Of a DNA stretch of 64,000 nucleotides, positions 44,901-58,750 are shown one piece after another. The stretch comes from Erythrophleum ivorense (lineage: Eukaryota; Streptophyta; Magnoliopsida; Fabales; Fabaceae). The notes under the pieces are model-generated. The model worked only from the letters and a program-made list of their open reading frames with translations, was not told the DNA's origin and made no database searches. The translations under genes and the position numbers were made by a program. The stretch lies in the NCBI GenBank assembly GCA_026724425.1, contig JAIUCV010000345.1, positions 248,001 to 312,000 of the forward strand, written 5' to 3'. Position 1 is the first letter of the stretch, and each line of letters begins with the position of its first letter.

Positions 44901-47900
44901 AATCAAATTATCTCACTTGGCCATTTCAAATGGCCTTAGATATATGCAATCTCTGTAAATATAATAGTGAATTATCCTCAGAACTCTAATACACAATATG
45001 CTATGGAGTGGTCATGATGTCAATATAGGTGTCAAGATTAATACACATATACAAGTTTAATAGAGTTCATGAAATAATACAGATATGTAATGAAATGATG
45101 TCATTTAATAGGTATATACAAGTTGAATGACATATTGTTTGTCTATAAATGCAAAACTAAGCTAGTACAAATTGATTTATTAACATATACATATCCAGTA
45201 ATATTTGATTTATACATTAGTTTATGTAATCAACAGATGTTGTTCTCCTACTAGTTATCATGTTGATTATGTATGCAAGTAGCTAGATTATGTCTTATTT
45301 GTCGACATAACCCGTACCAATTAGGTTATCCTAAAATCCTAAAGTTCATCTCATTTTGAAAGTGTGAGGCTCATGGTCAATTTCTTTTATAGAGCATTAA
45401 TGGATTAAGAACCAACTTTGGACTTTTAGGATTTGGCTAATATTCTTGCCCTCTAATTGGCCAAAAAACATTGCTATAAGTACTAAGCATTGTGTCTAAG
45501 CATAAAACGACATCCAAATTAAAATGGGTGCAAGGAAACGACAGCACAAGCTATAAAAACATGTTGGCATGAATACTTCTCCACTTGAAATTTATTGTAA
45601 TCAATCATGAAGGTTGTCACACCCCAAGCGAAGGGAGGTGATTAGCAAAGAGAGCATAGTAAAGCTCATATCCATAAGCCTAACAGACATAAATGCAGTT
45701 GTAAAAGGTCATTTAATGGTTCGGCTTATAGTATTTCTTCATTTAATTGATCACATTATCTCATTTCATTAATGCAAATAGTTTTAGCTTTTGTAGAAAT
45801 TTCGATAGAGTTTCTCCTAAAATTTAGACGTTCCAAATTTTAAAAATGGCTAAAATCCAATAATAATAGCAAGGGAGAGTTTCACTTTCAACCACTAAAT
45901 ACAAAATAGACAAAGACAAGGGGGACGAGTTCTACTTGTGTCAAGGGGAGCGATGCCTAGAATACTTATCTACAACATTCAAAATGACTACACACAAAAC
46001 TAAGTAGACCTTTGCAGATTTAGTGTAAGGCTCACCACTTCCTAAGCTTCTAATCATAAGATGACGAAGACGAATCAAATCCAATGCCACTATCTGTAAA
46101 GATGAAAATTTGAGAAATGAGTTAAAAATTCAACGAGTAAATAACAAATTACCAAAATAGAAAGTAGCAAAAGCATAACCCAAACAAGAGCCTAAAAATG
46201 TAGAAATCAATTAACATAATCAAGTAACAAAAATTCTTTATCGACAAAAGTCATACATAGGTAGCCCTTAAAACATGAAGTCCTTAAAATGGTAGTTATA
46301 GGAGAGAGAGGACTAGTTTTCTCTCACAATGGTGGCGGTTACATCTTGTTGGCAGTTCCTTTTCTATCTACCTTTATATATTATGGTTTATATATAATTC
46401 TAGGAGTAGCTATACCTCGTTGGTAGCTCCTTACTCATTTAAGGGTGGCCACACCTAAAGAAAAGCTCATTTTCCCACCCAAACTTCCACTCTCTTGTCC
46501 AGATATACTTAGGCCATCTAATAGCACACACATCTATAAAATTTTGTCAAAATGTTTCCATTTCACTATTAGGTCTAAACGACTTGTATCTAAGGTGAGT
46601 CACATGCAGCATGTGAGTAATGATCAAGTACTTATACTTTAATTAGTTAAGGGTTTGAGTTAAGTAGAAACAATAGAATGTCTACTTAAATAAATAAACA
46701 AACAAATAATCAATAAAACTAAATGCTACAATGACTAATCTAGGATATTAAAATATACAACAAAATAAAAATGTATTACTTATATTTATATCTATATTTT
46801 ATATATATGTACATATAATTATATTCATATATATATAATTTGCTAGTTTATAAACCTAATCTAAAGGTTATAGCTACTGTATTTATAAAATAATACTTTG
46901 ACTTATCAAATAACACAACCATCCTTATCAAGAAGTGCTTATCTCAGTTACATTAGCATAAGGTGTTGAACATCTACTTCAGTTGTATTGTCATATTATC
47001 AACTCAAGCACACATGAAACAAGCAATTTAAGAGTTTATTTCGCTAAAACTATACATAAATTAGTTAAATAAAATTTAACTACCATTATCTTAGGCTCTC
47101 AGATAACGTAGGAACCAACAAACAAACTATAATATGTTATCTATTGAGTGTGATGTCGAACGCTAAGAAGGTACTTGTTTCTCTTTGTAAAACTGATTCC
47201 TTTCATTGTTAATGTTTCTAAAGCTTCTTGACAACACTCATAATTCATCGAATTATTACGTAAGCTCAAACTAACAATTCTTAGCATTCATCTAACTCAA
47301 CAATAGCCAATTAATTAAAACACCACTCCATAGCCTCATCCTTCATTCATACCATTAATTATAAACTTAAAATTTTCCATTTAGTTACCAATCCATTAAT
47401 GCTCATATATGACCAGCAAGAAGGAGTAGAAATTTGCAATGTTTTTGTCACCTTATAGAAGCTGGGATGGGTCGACAATGGAAGGAGAAAGGCAGAGATC
47501 AAAGGAATTGACAGAAATGGAAGAAAATGGATATGAGATTATAGAGAGCTCACCATGGACCAATAGCACTTGATGGCTTCTTTCCACACAACTCAGCGCA
47601 TGACCTAATGATAAGGAAGCTTGGGGAGGTTAGCATGATGCTGGTGGTGGCTTCACGGTGGAGGGAAATGACAACAAGTCCAAGAGAAAAGGGATACACA
47701 AGCATGAGGGAGGGAGACTGATGGTGAACTTGAAGAAAATGAAGAATAAAAGAAGGAAGAAGAAAGAAAAATATAAAATAAAAAGAAATTTTTGTACATT
47801 ATATTATTATTAATTTTTTAAGTTATTACAAAGGCGCTTGGTCAAGCTAATCTTACAGTATTGACCATATTGATGATTCATCTAATTATATGGCTCCTCT

Positions 47901-48059
47901 ATCAAAAATAATGCAGCATTTTCTATTAAATGCCTACACAATACATGCAAGCATGCTCTGCAAATTTGCCACCATCTTTTTTTTTACGGGTTTGGAAATA
48001 GACTAGGACTGTAGCCATTTAGGCATTGACTTGTTTGGCAAATTGCACATAGTATTGGT
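44901..48059. other. Region between the PMD and MULE transposase remnants
   Basis: No intact frame. A TGTCACACCCC motif at 45615 resembles LTR starts in plant retrotransposons, but no partner was found. 46280-46620 has a near-duplicate GGTAGTTAT/GGTGGCGG/GGCAGTTCC theme. 47470-47720 is less AT-rich, without a long frame. May be the interior of one large decayed element. Confidence 0.4.
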
Positions 48060-49560
48060 TAACCTAATGCCTTTAAAGATACCATTCACTCACTCATCCA
48101 GATTCATTGGCATGTACTCAAAGCGACAACTCTTCACCATATACCTGAGTCTATTGTTCTTTTAAGATGTTTACAATCCACTTAACTACTTCCTCATATA
48201 TGGTTGCCAACTCAACTAACTTCTTATCAATGTATCGACACTCATATGCATAACCTATTGAACATAATCGCTAGTGTTACAATTAACACTAAAACAACAT
48301 CAATGTATATGGTTACTTAAAGAGGAAAAATATACCAATGTTTTTTTAACATTTGTTGAAAACATAGAGTGTGTAAGTTGCTAGTCACATGGCAAAGATA
48401 GAACATATATAGCAGTTGCCAACTAGTTTGGGGATTAGCAACGGTGACTAAAATTAATGGATGTTTGTCACATATTAAACAAATCTCATACTTTCCCGGT
48501 ACCACTCACTTATGTAAGTTGATAAGGAACCCTATTCATGTTGCTTATGTCTCTCCCTTAACTACTACAAATGCAATGGGCACAATTTGCCAATTACTAT
48601 TTTATATTGTTACCATTAATAAGATTCCTTTGTATTTGTTGTACAAAAATGTCCCATCAATTTGGATTATTGATTTCAAGTGATCAAATGCGTCTATACA
48701 AAACTTAAACACCCAAAAAATATGCTTAAGCATTGCCATTGGCCTATTAGTAGAATTGCTTGCTTGATATTGTTTGGTCATAGACTCAACATATGATTCA
48801 AGCATGAAATGTTAAATTGTGACCATTTACCTAAACAATATGGCATATAAGCTATTCCAATTACCAAAAGCAATTATAGTGGCTTTATATTTTACTTTCT
48901 AGCCTTTTTGTATGACACTGTATAACCAAACAAGCTTTTCATCCATTCAATGATTTGTCTAAGTAAAACATCAAGCATTTTAGTCACTGTACCTATAATA
49001 TCCAACAATATAACATTAAAATCCAATTTTGAGTGATCTTACAATGAGGTCGCAGATAAACATGTATGTGAATTGCCATATTTTGTTATTTGCCAATGTG
49101 ATCTCTTCCCTTTTCTTTTTTGCATGCCCTCACCTATCATCTACAACCATCCCAAAATTAATACATTGAAACTTTTTGTACTTTTCAGATGTCAAATATT
49201 TTTTAAAAATGATATACTCTCATAGAGTATAGTTTAACAGCATAGTGTAGCGCCTTTTGGCTTAGATATTACAATCCAACATATAACTCCTGCATACTCA
49301 AATTCATGCAATCCTTAGCCTCCTTAAATCCATCTTTATTGTCTAAGGCCATATTAATCTAAGGGAAGAAAGCAGTAGAGGGGTCTACATATCGAGACAT
49401 TGGTCTAATTTCAAGGGCATCTATTGGGTCCCCTTTACACATATCATTATCATCATTATCGTCATTGTCGTCATCATCCTTACCATTGTTATAATTAGAG
49501 TCAAGTTCACACATCGTATTCATCTTCATTTTCAAAATCCTCTAAAACATTATCTCCATT
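48060..49560 (-). pseudogene. MuDR/MULE transposase remnant
   Basis: On the minus strand, from N- to C-terminus: an Asp/Asn-rich stretch (about 49500-49440); a MuDR N-terminal region with SQKALHYAVKLYS (about 49245); W-I-KYGNSHTC and DHSKLDFNVI (about 49080-49010); the catalytic-start motif FWVFKFCIDAFDHLK then IIQIDGTFLYNKYKG (48700-48610); and VPGKYEICLICDKHPLI (about 48500-48450), matching the second conserved block. All parts carry stops and frameshifts. The enzyme mobilises Mutator-like elements, which leave 9-bp duplications. It is dead here. Confidence 0.8.
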
Positions 49561-50139
49561 TTGAAAAAGGAAGTTCAGTAAAGCAAAGTGTTATATGGAA
49601 GGAACTTGGTTGCGAATTAGGCTCCGTCAAAATGGTATGATATTGTTGAAAACAAGTTAGCTGAATTTCCAAGCTCATTTATGGATCAATGATTAAGGTG
49701 TTTGTATACAATTCAATCGCATTCAATTAGGTTGGAAAAATATGAATAGGCTTGCCACATCTTTTGAACATTAAAATCATTTTTTAGAAAAATCATTTAG
49801 TACTAGGAGGGATTAGTGATATTGGGAGTCTATATATCAAATCGGAAATAACTTGATTGGAGAGAAGCTGTAGGTTTTGCCTGATTGTATCTTTTAATGC
49901 ACTTAAAATAATGTTAATACTAACTGTTATATATTTTGACATGGCGCATTGAAATATTGCACATTGATTAAAAAATTATTTCGTTCGTATAAATGCAAAC
50001 AAGCTCATTTTTTCTAGCCATTTTTTTCATATGTTCAGAGCTTTGTTTAGTAATTTAACTCATACAAATACCTTATTTTGTTATTTTTTTCTTAATCATA
50101 GGATAAATACATTTCTGGGATATTTTCAGAAACTTCTAC
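49561..50139. other. Spacer between the MULE remnant and tandem array
   Basis: No gene seen; becomes strongly T-rich toward 50140. Confidence 0.4.
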
Positions 50140-52130
50140 CATAATTAATATTTACTATTTTTTACTTTATTTTTCATGTTAGTTAGGAATCTAATTTTGT
50201 TTCTTTTACAATTGGTATAAAATAATTTTCTTAGAATTTTTTTATTCCTTTAAATTTATACTATTTTCTTAAATTTTAAATTAATTTTGTAATTACCTTT
50301 TTACTATTTTCATTTAATTATTTATAAAATATCCTCATTTCTACGCAAAGTATTTTTTTTTCTAAAATCCTATTTATATTTTTTTATTTATATAATTATT
50401 TCAAAAGTTTAAAAGCTATTTTTTATTTTACAAAATTTATTTCTCATTTATTCTAATTTCTTAAATATCATTATTTTTTCTTATAATATTTTTCCATTTT
50501 TCTTGGGTATTTATCAATTTTTCACCATAATTACTTTTTTATTATTTTTATTTAATTATTTATAGAATATCTTCAATGCTACATTAGTATTTTTTTTATA
50601 ATCTTATTTACATTTTTATTTTTATAATTATTTTAGAACTTTAAAATTTATTTTTTTTGTTGTACAAAATTTCTTTCTCATTTATCCTAATTTATTAAAT
50701 ATATTTATTTTTTCCTATGATCTTTTCACAATTTTTTGAATATTTCCAAATTTTTTCATCACAATTAATTTTTTACTATTTTTTTAAAATTATTTATAAA
50801 ATATCCTCATTTCTTCACTGGTATTTTTTCTATAATCTTATTTATGTTTTTTATTTACATAATTATTTTATAAGTTTAAAATTTATTTTTTTTATTTTAA
50901 AAAATTTCTTTCTTATTTATCATAATTTCTTAAATATAATTATTTTTTCCTATAATTTGTTTTCATTTTTTGGATATTTCTTAATTTTTCACCATAATTA
51001 CTTTTTTACTATTTTCATTTAATTATTTACAAAATATCCTCATTTCTACACTAATATTTTTTCTATAATCCTTTTGATAATTTTTTTATTTAGATAATTA
51101 TTTTAGAATTTAAAAGCTACTTTTTTTGTTATACAAATTTTTTTTTTCATTTATCATAATTTCTTAAATATAATTACTTTTTCCCATTATTTGTTTCTAT
51201 TATTTTGGATATTTTTGATTTTTTCAACATAATTACCTTTTTACCATTTTTATTTAATTATTTATAAATTATCCTTATGTCTACACTAGCAGGCATTCAT
51301 TTTTCTATAATCCTATTTACCTTTTTTATTTATAAAATTATTTCAGAAGTTTAAAAGCTTTTTTTGTTATACAAAATTTCTATCTCATGTATCCTAATGT
51401 TTTAAATATAATTATTTTTCTCTATAATTTTTTCACATTTGTTGGATATTTCTAAATTTTTTCACCATAATTACTTTTTTAATATTTTTGTTTAATTATT
51501 TATAAATTATCTTCATTTCTACACTAGTATTTTTTTATAATCTTATTTGGCTTTGTTTTATTTACATAATTATTTCAGATATTTAGAAGTTTTTTTATTT
51601 TACAAAATTTTTTTCATTTATCTAATTTCTTAAATGTAATTATTTTTTCTATAATATTTTTTCATTTTTTATGGATATTTTTGAATTTTTCACCATAATT
51701 AATTTTTTATTATTTTTGTGTAATTATTTATAAAATATCCTCATTTCTATACTGGTAATTTTTTCTATAGTCCTATTTATATTTTTTATATTTATATTAT
51801 TATTTTAGAAGTTTAAAAGCTATTTTTTATTTTATAAAATTTCTTTATTATTTATCCTAACTTCTTAAATATAATTTTTTTTCTATAATATTTTTATATT
51901 TTTTTTTATTTCTAAATTTTTTCACCATAATTAATTTTTACTATTTTTATTTAATTATTTATAAAATATCCCCATTTCTACACTAGTATTTTTTCCCTAT
52001 AATTCTCTTTATATATATTTTTTAAAATTTCTTTTTCCTAATTTCTTGAATATAATTATTTTTTCTTTATAATCCTTTTTGCATTTTTTAGGCTATTTTC
52101 AAAATTTTCACCCTTTTAATATACATTTTT
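50140..52130. repeat. AT-rich tandem array, period about 233 bp, eight copies
   Basis: A cassette containing TTCACCATAATTACTTTTT, then TTTATAAAATATCCTCATTT, then TCTACACTAGTATTTTT and AAAATTTCTTTCTCATTTAT recurs. The TTTATAAAATATCC phrase lies near 50321, 50559, 50793, 51025, 51261, 51499, 51727 and 51958, giving steps of 228-238 bp. Copies are diverged. Open frames in it are low-complexity artefacts. Confidence 0.85.
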
Positions 52131-53971
52131 AACTTAAGAAATTTTTATCTCATTTTACCCTTTTTTTACTTCTTCTTTTTTTCTTACACTTACAAACTAT
52201 TTATTCCTTTTTTCATACATTTCCCAAAATCATAACAAGAAAAAAATAATAAATAAATTAACAATCTCATCTAAAAGAAATGATGTAATAAACATACAGT
52301 AAACAAATTTCAACTATTCCATCATTCTATTTCCATATTTTTCTTGTAATTCTTTCAAAATTTTCAAATCTATTTTTTTTACTCTTTTAAACAATTGCTT
52401 TCAAATATATCCTCATCTTTTATAAATATCATTATTTTTTTCTTTATTCCTTTTTACATTTTAAGCTCTTTTTCAAATTTACTAGCACAACTATGTTTAA
52501 AATTTTATATACATAATGTAAAATATAAAAATCCAAATAAAAGAAAATTACATAAAAAATAATTCTTCCTTAAAAAAAAATTTCCTCTTGGCTTTTCTAA
52601 GTTCTCACCACTTAACTTCTTAGCTCAGCTCACTGAAGAAGAAACTAATTGAAGCATAGGAAGGTAAATGATGAAGAAGGAGAAGAAGAAGAAATGGCTT
52701 TAGCTATTCATGGTTTTGGCTGAAGCTTTGCAAGTCATTTTCATAAAGAAAGCTTTGCATTATAATCAAATTTTTAGGAACATATTGGACATTGTATAAT
52801 TTAATATTATCTTCTTCTTTTTTCAATCAATTATTTTTTGTAGAAATTTGTTTCAACTAATCACAATGTGCCACATAGATTCCACTATCTAATTTTTACC
52901 TGTTGCCTTCTTGATGTGATCAGTCAACATGACTAGTTATAGTTACAACTTTGCAGGCCAAGCTAAGCCTACAACTACCTAGAACTTAGAACTCCATGTA
53001 GTACAAAACTCAAAATTATTAGTTCTGAGTTTGTGCCATGGTTCTAAGTTCACTAGAATGCCATGCGAAATAGTAATTTGGAACCATTGTTTTTGAGATC
53101 TTCCTTCGATAAATGTGAACTTAAAATGATTCACTCTAAGTTCAAAGAAACTATAGCTTCCTAATAAATAATTTTTCACTTATTGTCTTTTGCTCATAAT
53201 TTTTTTTAGGGTTATCTTAGTACCAAAATTCACTATGTTTAAAGGGACTTTTATCCTATGACTTCTTTTAATTGATATATCGTATTTGGTTAACATTAAC
53301 ATTATTAGCACGTACACCATATTCATAGGTTGGAGCTTTTTAAAAGAGGCTTCCTTCACCATTTTATATTTGGAAAGCTTACTTTACACTAAGAATAATA
53401 ACTTTTTTCCCCTTTATTATTCCTTCTCATGCAAAAATTTATTAAGCTTAAAGTTGGATAAAATACATATTTATTTAAATTTTGTGTTAATTAAAAGAAT
53501 GACATAAATATCAAACTCTTAATTATTCGATATAAATTATTTGATATTACATTTAAAATACTTCAGATATAGCATTATATGTTTTCTAATAATGAACAAA
53601 ACAAATCATTAAGAGAGAACTCAGATATAAAATATTTCTAATTATGAAGTTTTCAGAAATTTAGCAATATATATTTTCTTTTAAGATATAGTGTTCCCTT
53701 TTGCCAAGTTAATTATTTTTCTATCGAGAGAAATGTCTATTGATTTGCAAATATTGATTTTAATTAATGTCTTTGATTTAATAAGAAACAAGTTAAATAA
53801 AATCTTAAGGTAAATTACTTAATAGAATTATTCATTCAAAAACAGTACATCAGGTGCGCAAAAAAAATACATTATATAAATGTCACTTTACTATTTCTCT
53901 TATATAAAAAATTCGTTTCCTTTTCATTTGATATGTTGGTTGTCAAAAAATAATGTCAATTTTTTAAAATA
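52131..53971. other. AT-rich spacer
   Basis: No supported gene. 52560-52760 has an A/G-rich patch (GAAGAAGGAGAAGAAGAAG) without a meaningful frame. 52920-53180 is less AT-rich but has only short frames. Confidence 0.4.
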
Positions 53972-53974
53972 AAA

Positions 53975-53980
53975 TACACA

Positions 53981-54036
<56 letters not shown>
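53975..54036 (+). repeat. CA dinucleotide microsatellite
   Basis: About 30 CA units with one TA interruption. Confidence 0.95.
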
Positions 54037-54037
<1 letters not shown>

Positions 54038-55153
54038 TATACTTAAATGAGAATGAGAGAAAAGTTGCTATAAGAAAACAAAATGGAGGACTATGATAAA
54101 AATAAACTAGAACCTTATTTACAAAAAAAATATAAACAAAAGATGTAAAGTGTAAAGTAACCAAAACTTAAATATATATTAAAAAAAGATACAACAACCA
54201 AACTACTTATGTGAAGCTAAAAGCTATTTAGTGTAAGGTAATGAGTTTTAGGAGGAGGGAAGTTTTCTTGTTCATGACCTTTCCAAGCTAGCTTTGACTT
54301 GGGGAAGAATTTATCACCAAAATAATTGTTAATAATTTTGATTTTGGTTGAGTCATTTCAAGTGGAATATTATTTTAGCAAATCTATTAATTTAATTTTA
54401 TTTAGTTTAAGCCTAAAAGTCAATTAAACATGAAAAATACTTAGATTGTGGTTGTTTATATGTAATGTATGTTGTCAAACTTATGTCATTAATAAACATA
54501 ATAGCACAATCCTAATGTATTTATTATACAAAATATGTTATATGTATATATATATAATCCTTCTCTTCCAACACCCCACTTCCCACTCTATACTTATTCA
54601 TTGGGAAATAGGGGAAAGATTTGCAAGATAAATCCTCTATAGTTATTATTAAGGTGTAATCAAACCAATTTTGGCCTGAATTTTTTTTTAATTTGAAAAA
54701 TATAAAAATTATAATTAAAAGGTTAAAAATTGTAACTTTTAAAAAATTATACTTTAAAAACTTTTAATTCTATATATGTGTTTATATATATATATAGGAA
54801 TATGAGTAGGAACTGTTGTGTTTCTCTATAATAATAATAATAATAATAATAAAGATTTAAGAATCTTGTTGAATTGTTTTGATGGCTAAACACTATAGCA
54901 AATTGTTTTTGACATTGTAGGAACAATGCAAAAAAAGCCTTAAGGCATATTTGGTATCTAAATGAAAAATGAAATAGAAGAAGAAAATTTGTATAATGTA
55001 TATTATGTTACGATAATTATTACTTGATAGTATCTATTTCTTTTTATAATTTTTTTAAAATAAATGTACGATAGTCACTTTTATCCACAAAAATCATTTT
55101 TTTTCTTTTTTCTTTCGCAACTTTCTATGTATTAAATAGTTTGTTCCTCTAAA
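54037..55153. other. AT-rich spacer
   Basis: Contains an ATA/TAA microsatellite at about 54828-54852 and short TA runs. No gene seen. Confidence 0.4.
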
Positions 55154-55601
55154 GCATGATGAGGAGGCTAGTTCATAGGAGTCATAAAAGGATTAGGATG
55201 GAATTTCAACCATGGATAAAAGATGGTCCAAGTTTAAGGATAAAGATATAAAGTAGAAATGTACCTTTTGCCTAGCCTAGAAGCATCTTTCATTCTTTTA
55301 GGCATATATGTTAATAGTTTTGAGTTTGATGAATAAAGGCTTTGGCGGTTGAACATTGTAAAAAATTCTTTTTAACACTAGAAGAACCTTGTCAAAAAGC
55401 CTTAGTTCTCTTATGGAACATGACAAGGCTAGTTCACAAGAGTCACAAAAAGATTAGGATGGAATTTCAACCATGGAAGAAAGATTGTCCTAGTTTAAGG
55501 ATAAAGATATAAATAAAAAATATTCCCTTTACCTAGCCTAGTGGCACCTTTCATTCTTTTAAGCATATATGTTAATAGTTTTGAGTTTGATACATGAGGG
55601 T
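55154..55601. repeat. Local duplication, two units of about 185 bp
   Basis: Units at 55154-55340 and 55418-55601 (offset about 264 bp) share GATTAGGATGGAATTTCAAC, AAGGATAAAGATATAAA and GTTAATAGTTTTGAGTTTGA. Confidence 0.85.
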
Positions 55602-56292
55602 TTGATTCTTAGCTTACCCTTTTTTTCTCTTTTACTTCTTTTTTGTTGTAACAAAAAAAAGAAAATTTATTTTTTGGTTTCTAAAATATATATAACTCAG
55701 CTATCTGGTCTATGATTTTTTGTCTTTAATGATGTAGTCTTTAAAATTTGCTAACTCACTACTTGTCAATCCTTGTAGTATGTACATTGGTCTCCCCCCT
55801 CCCCCAATTGATTGAGGAACAACAAATAGAAATTGAATTGTGTAAAAATAAAATTTATGGATAATTATGACTATAAATGAGTCAAACTTGTTCATTTAAA
55901 ATAAAATAAGCCTAAATAAAAGCCTAAACTTTAATCAAATTAAAATTGTGATAATTCTGAGCTTGCATATTAAATGAATCAAGTTGAACAATTCAAAATT
56001 GGTATTATAAATATAATAAATACTTATTTACACATATAAAAGTTAAACTAAACAACAAATTATGAATTTTTGTATCATATTAAATTTGATAGTATAAGTT
56101 AATATAATATATTATAAACTTATTATTTATTTTATAAAATTTATGTATTGTATAAACTTATATTTCAAATATATTTTATACATTAAAATAATGTATAACC
56201 TAATTAGGCATTGGGAGATGAAATTAAACTTGATTAGATTTTGATGTATAAAGTCTTATTAATATTTTTTCATTCCAGCCTTCACTTGTGCT

Positions 56293-56293
56293 T

Positions 56294-56386
<93 letters not shown>
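56293..56386 (+). repeat. Compound TC/AC microsatellite
   Basis: About 12 TC units followed directly by about 34 AC units. The SLSLS-HTHTH open frame over it is an artefact. Confidence 0.95.
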
Positions 56387-56389
<3 letters not shown>

Positions 56390-57439
56390 TTGTATTTTGA
56401 TGTTTAACCACTACTCTGCCTAAGGCTGCATATGGTGCTTGATGACTTGGCCAATACGATCTCATATGACTACATTGAGTTGGGCTAAAAAAAATAAAAA
56501 TTGGGTAGATAAGGCAGGTTATGTTGACTAGTTTGGCCTAGGACAAGCCAATCTTATGATTTTTTTTTATTTTTTTTATTTTTATTATATAGGGATTTAT
56601 ATAATTTTTTTTCCAAGGGCAAAATATAATTTTATATAAATTTATATGAAAATTTTATCTTTTTAAAAGTCATTTTGTAATTTATACCAAAAATTTTGAA
56701 AAATAAAGTAGCTCAAGCAACTTGTTTTGATACTAAACCAAATTAGGTCTTTTGGTTTAGTATTATCTTATATAATAGGAGGACTTTTCTTTTCTTTTTT
56801 TTCCTTAAAATATAGAAAGACTTTTATTTGTCTAAAACTTAATATAATATAATAAATTTTGATAAATATAATATATTTTTAAGTGAAGAGTATTTTTGTT
56901 AAAATAGTTAATTTTTATTCCATTTAATGTTATACAGTATATTATCAAATAAAAAAATAGTATTATCTTATATAGTGTTATATTAGACATTGCATAATTT
57001 TTAAATTTTATCAAATTTTATTTTATCATACTTTATCTTATATAATGTGCCAAACGGGTCTTATAAAATTTTTATAAAATATATGTGATAATATTTTAAC
57101 AATACATAAATTTTTGTATTTATCTGTAAATTTGAATAAAATTATATATAAATACAATATATTCATATAAAAAATAATACTTTAGTAACGATTTGTTTTC
57201 GAACTTAATGAGTTGAGTATGAAATTTTTAAACTCAACTTAATTAACTAAACGAGGTTATTTAACGAACTTGATTCCTTCATATCCCTAAATACGATGAT
57301 AATAGTGTTCAAAATTCTGGGTCTTCTGGCAATTAGCAAACCCCCCTGGGGCAAGTCTTGTTATCTTTTGGGGCGGCCCACCTCTTTAGCCCAGCTTCCC
57401 AAACGTCATCTCGTTTTAGGGTTAATTTGGTGAAACGAC
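56387..57439. other. AT-rich spacer
   Basis: No gene seen. The last 100 bases (57340-57439) become GC-richer, leading into a possible first exon. Confidence 0.4.
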
Positions 57440-57510
57440 ATCATAGTCGTTAACTCGTTGCCATTGTCTTCCGCAGTAGCAGAGACACATGGAGAGGGAG
57501 AGAGAGACAC

Positions 57511-57569
57511 GATGCCATACACATCTTCCTCAGTGAGAGTTCCAGTTAAAATCACGATACACCTTGAAG
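57511..57569 (+). CDS. Possible first coding exon of an unrecognised gene
   Basis: A GA-rich leader (57480-57510) precedes an ATG at 57511. The frame reads MPYTSSSVRVPVKITIHLE and runs into a GGTGCGT donor-like site at 57569-57571. The drop in A/T content and the leader suggest a true 5' end, but I recognise no family and cannot link it to later exons with certainty. Confidence 0.3.
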
Positions 57570-58399
57570 GTGCGTTTTTACGCTTTAAAATAAGAAAATG
57601 TTGTAGAATTTGGAATGCAACTTACTTGCAGCTAATTTTGGGACATTTTTAAAGTCCATTTCTCAGAATTGTTGATTGGCTCTTGAAAATTTTGGGTCAC
57701 CTTTTTTTCCTTTTTTTTTTCTTGGCCAATGGGTTTCCTTATAAATGTATAAATCCAAAGGAAGAAAGATGGAAAGAAAAGCAATGCTAGCTGGAGTTAA
57801 ATTAAGCAGAGTCGCTGCGTGTTCTTGAATCGACAGCTAGAAAAGAGGCATAGAGGATTTAAGAAGAAGATCGAATGGAGGGAGAGTGTTCAAATTTGAG
57901 GGATGACTCGATGACCTCTTAGAGTTTATTGATATTATTGGCAATTTAATGATATTGAAAATGAAAGTGAAGGGGGGAATGAAATGGAGTGTAATAACGT
58001 TGCTATTGAAGGGAAGGCTTCCAGTTAAGAAATTCATGTTGATGAATTTAAAGGTGATGATGTGGAAGATAGGAAATCAATGAGTTGATGATGGACAAGG
58101 TTCTAAAGATTGTTAGCGTAAACATTTGACTGTTTTAACCAGTTTTTGCTCTTAATGATGATGGACATGAAATTATAGGGTTGTTTTAATTTCTTGATTT
58201 GTTACTCGTTCTTTTTTAGTCAAGCTTTAAACTCACATGCTTTTTGTATGATATTTTAAGCTATCATATGGCTGTAGAATATGAAGTTATTGATTTGTCT
58301 TGATCTTAAATCAAAGCATTTATTTAAATTAGTGCTTATTTATATACTTATCTCTTCATAAGGAAATTCTATATAATATGTTAAATTGGCACTTCTAAG

Positions 58400-58750
58400 C
58401 TTCGCTTTCACAAGACACCAAACACTTGAGTAAAAAACTCGGTTTTGAGAACCTTCGACCAGGGATCTTGCTCCTCTTGCTCTAACAGACCTTCGATGGA
58501 GTTCCTCTTGCTCCGACCAGGGACCTTCAATCGGATGCAGCACCTCATAATTGATTTTGTTCCTCTTGCTCGGACTGACCTTCGATGATGGCGGGGCACA
58601 GGGTATCCGGCGCGAGGACGCTGCTCTGAGGAACAGATGGGTCCAACCAGTACTTGAAAACCGACGGCAAAATCGACTTTGTCCATTTTGGCTCCAAAAC
58701 TTCGGGAGATTCACGTGCTATAGTTCCCCGGAAAGGCGTGCGAGTAATGT
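58400..58750. other. GC-richer segment with repeated CCTCTTGCTC phrases
   Basis: The phrases CTCCTCTTGCTC..GACCTTCGATG occur three times (about 58468, 58501 and 58560). Composition differs sharply from both sides. Overlapping open frames exist on both strands, but none resembles a known protein. Could be an unrecognised transposon fragment. Confidence 0.45.

Noticed and set aside
45615..45700. LTR start (TGTCACACCCC)
   Set aside because: No second copy or internal retrotransposon features found in suitable distance.
50717..51022. 101-residue Phe/Tyr/Ile-rich membrane-like protein
   Set aside because: It falls inside the T-rich tandem array; the composition is a by-product of poly-T DNA.
53964..54164. 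Cys/Val-repeat open frame on the minus strand
   Set aside because: Translation of the CA microsatellite.
56241..56423. Open frame with SLSLS-HTHTHT run
   Set aside because: Translation of a TC/AC microsatellite.
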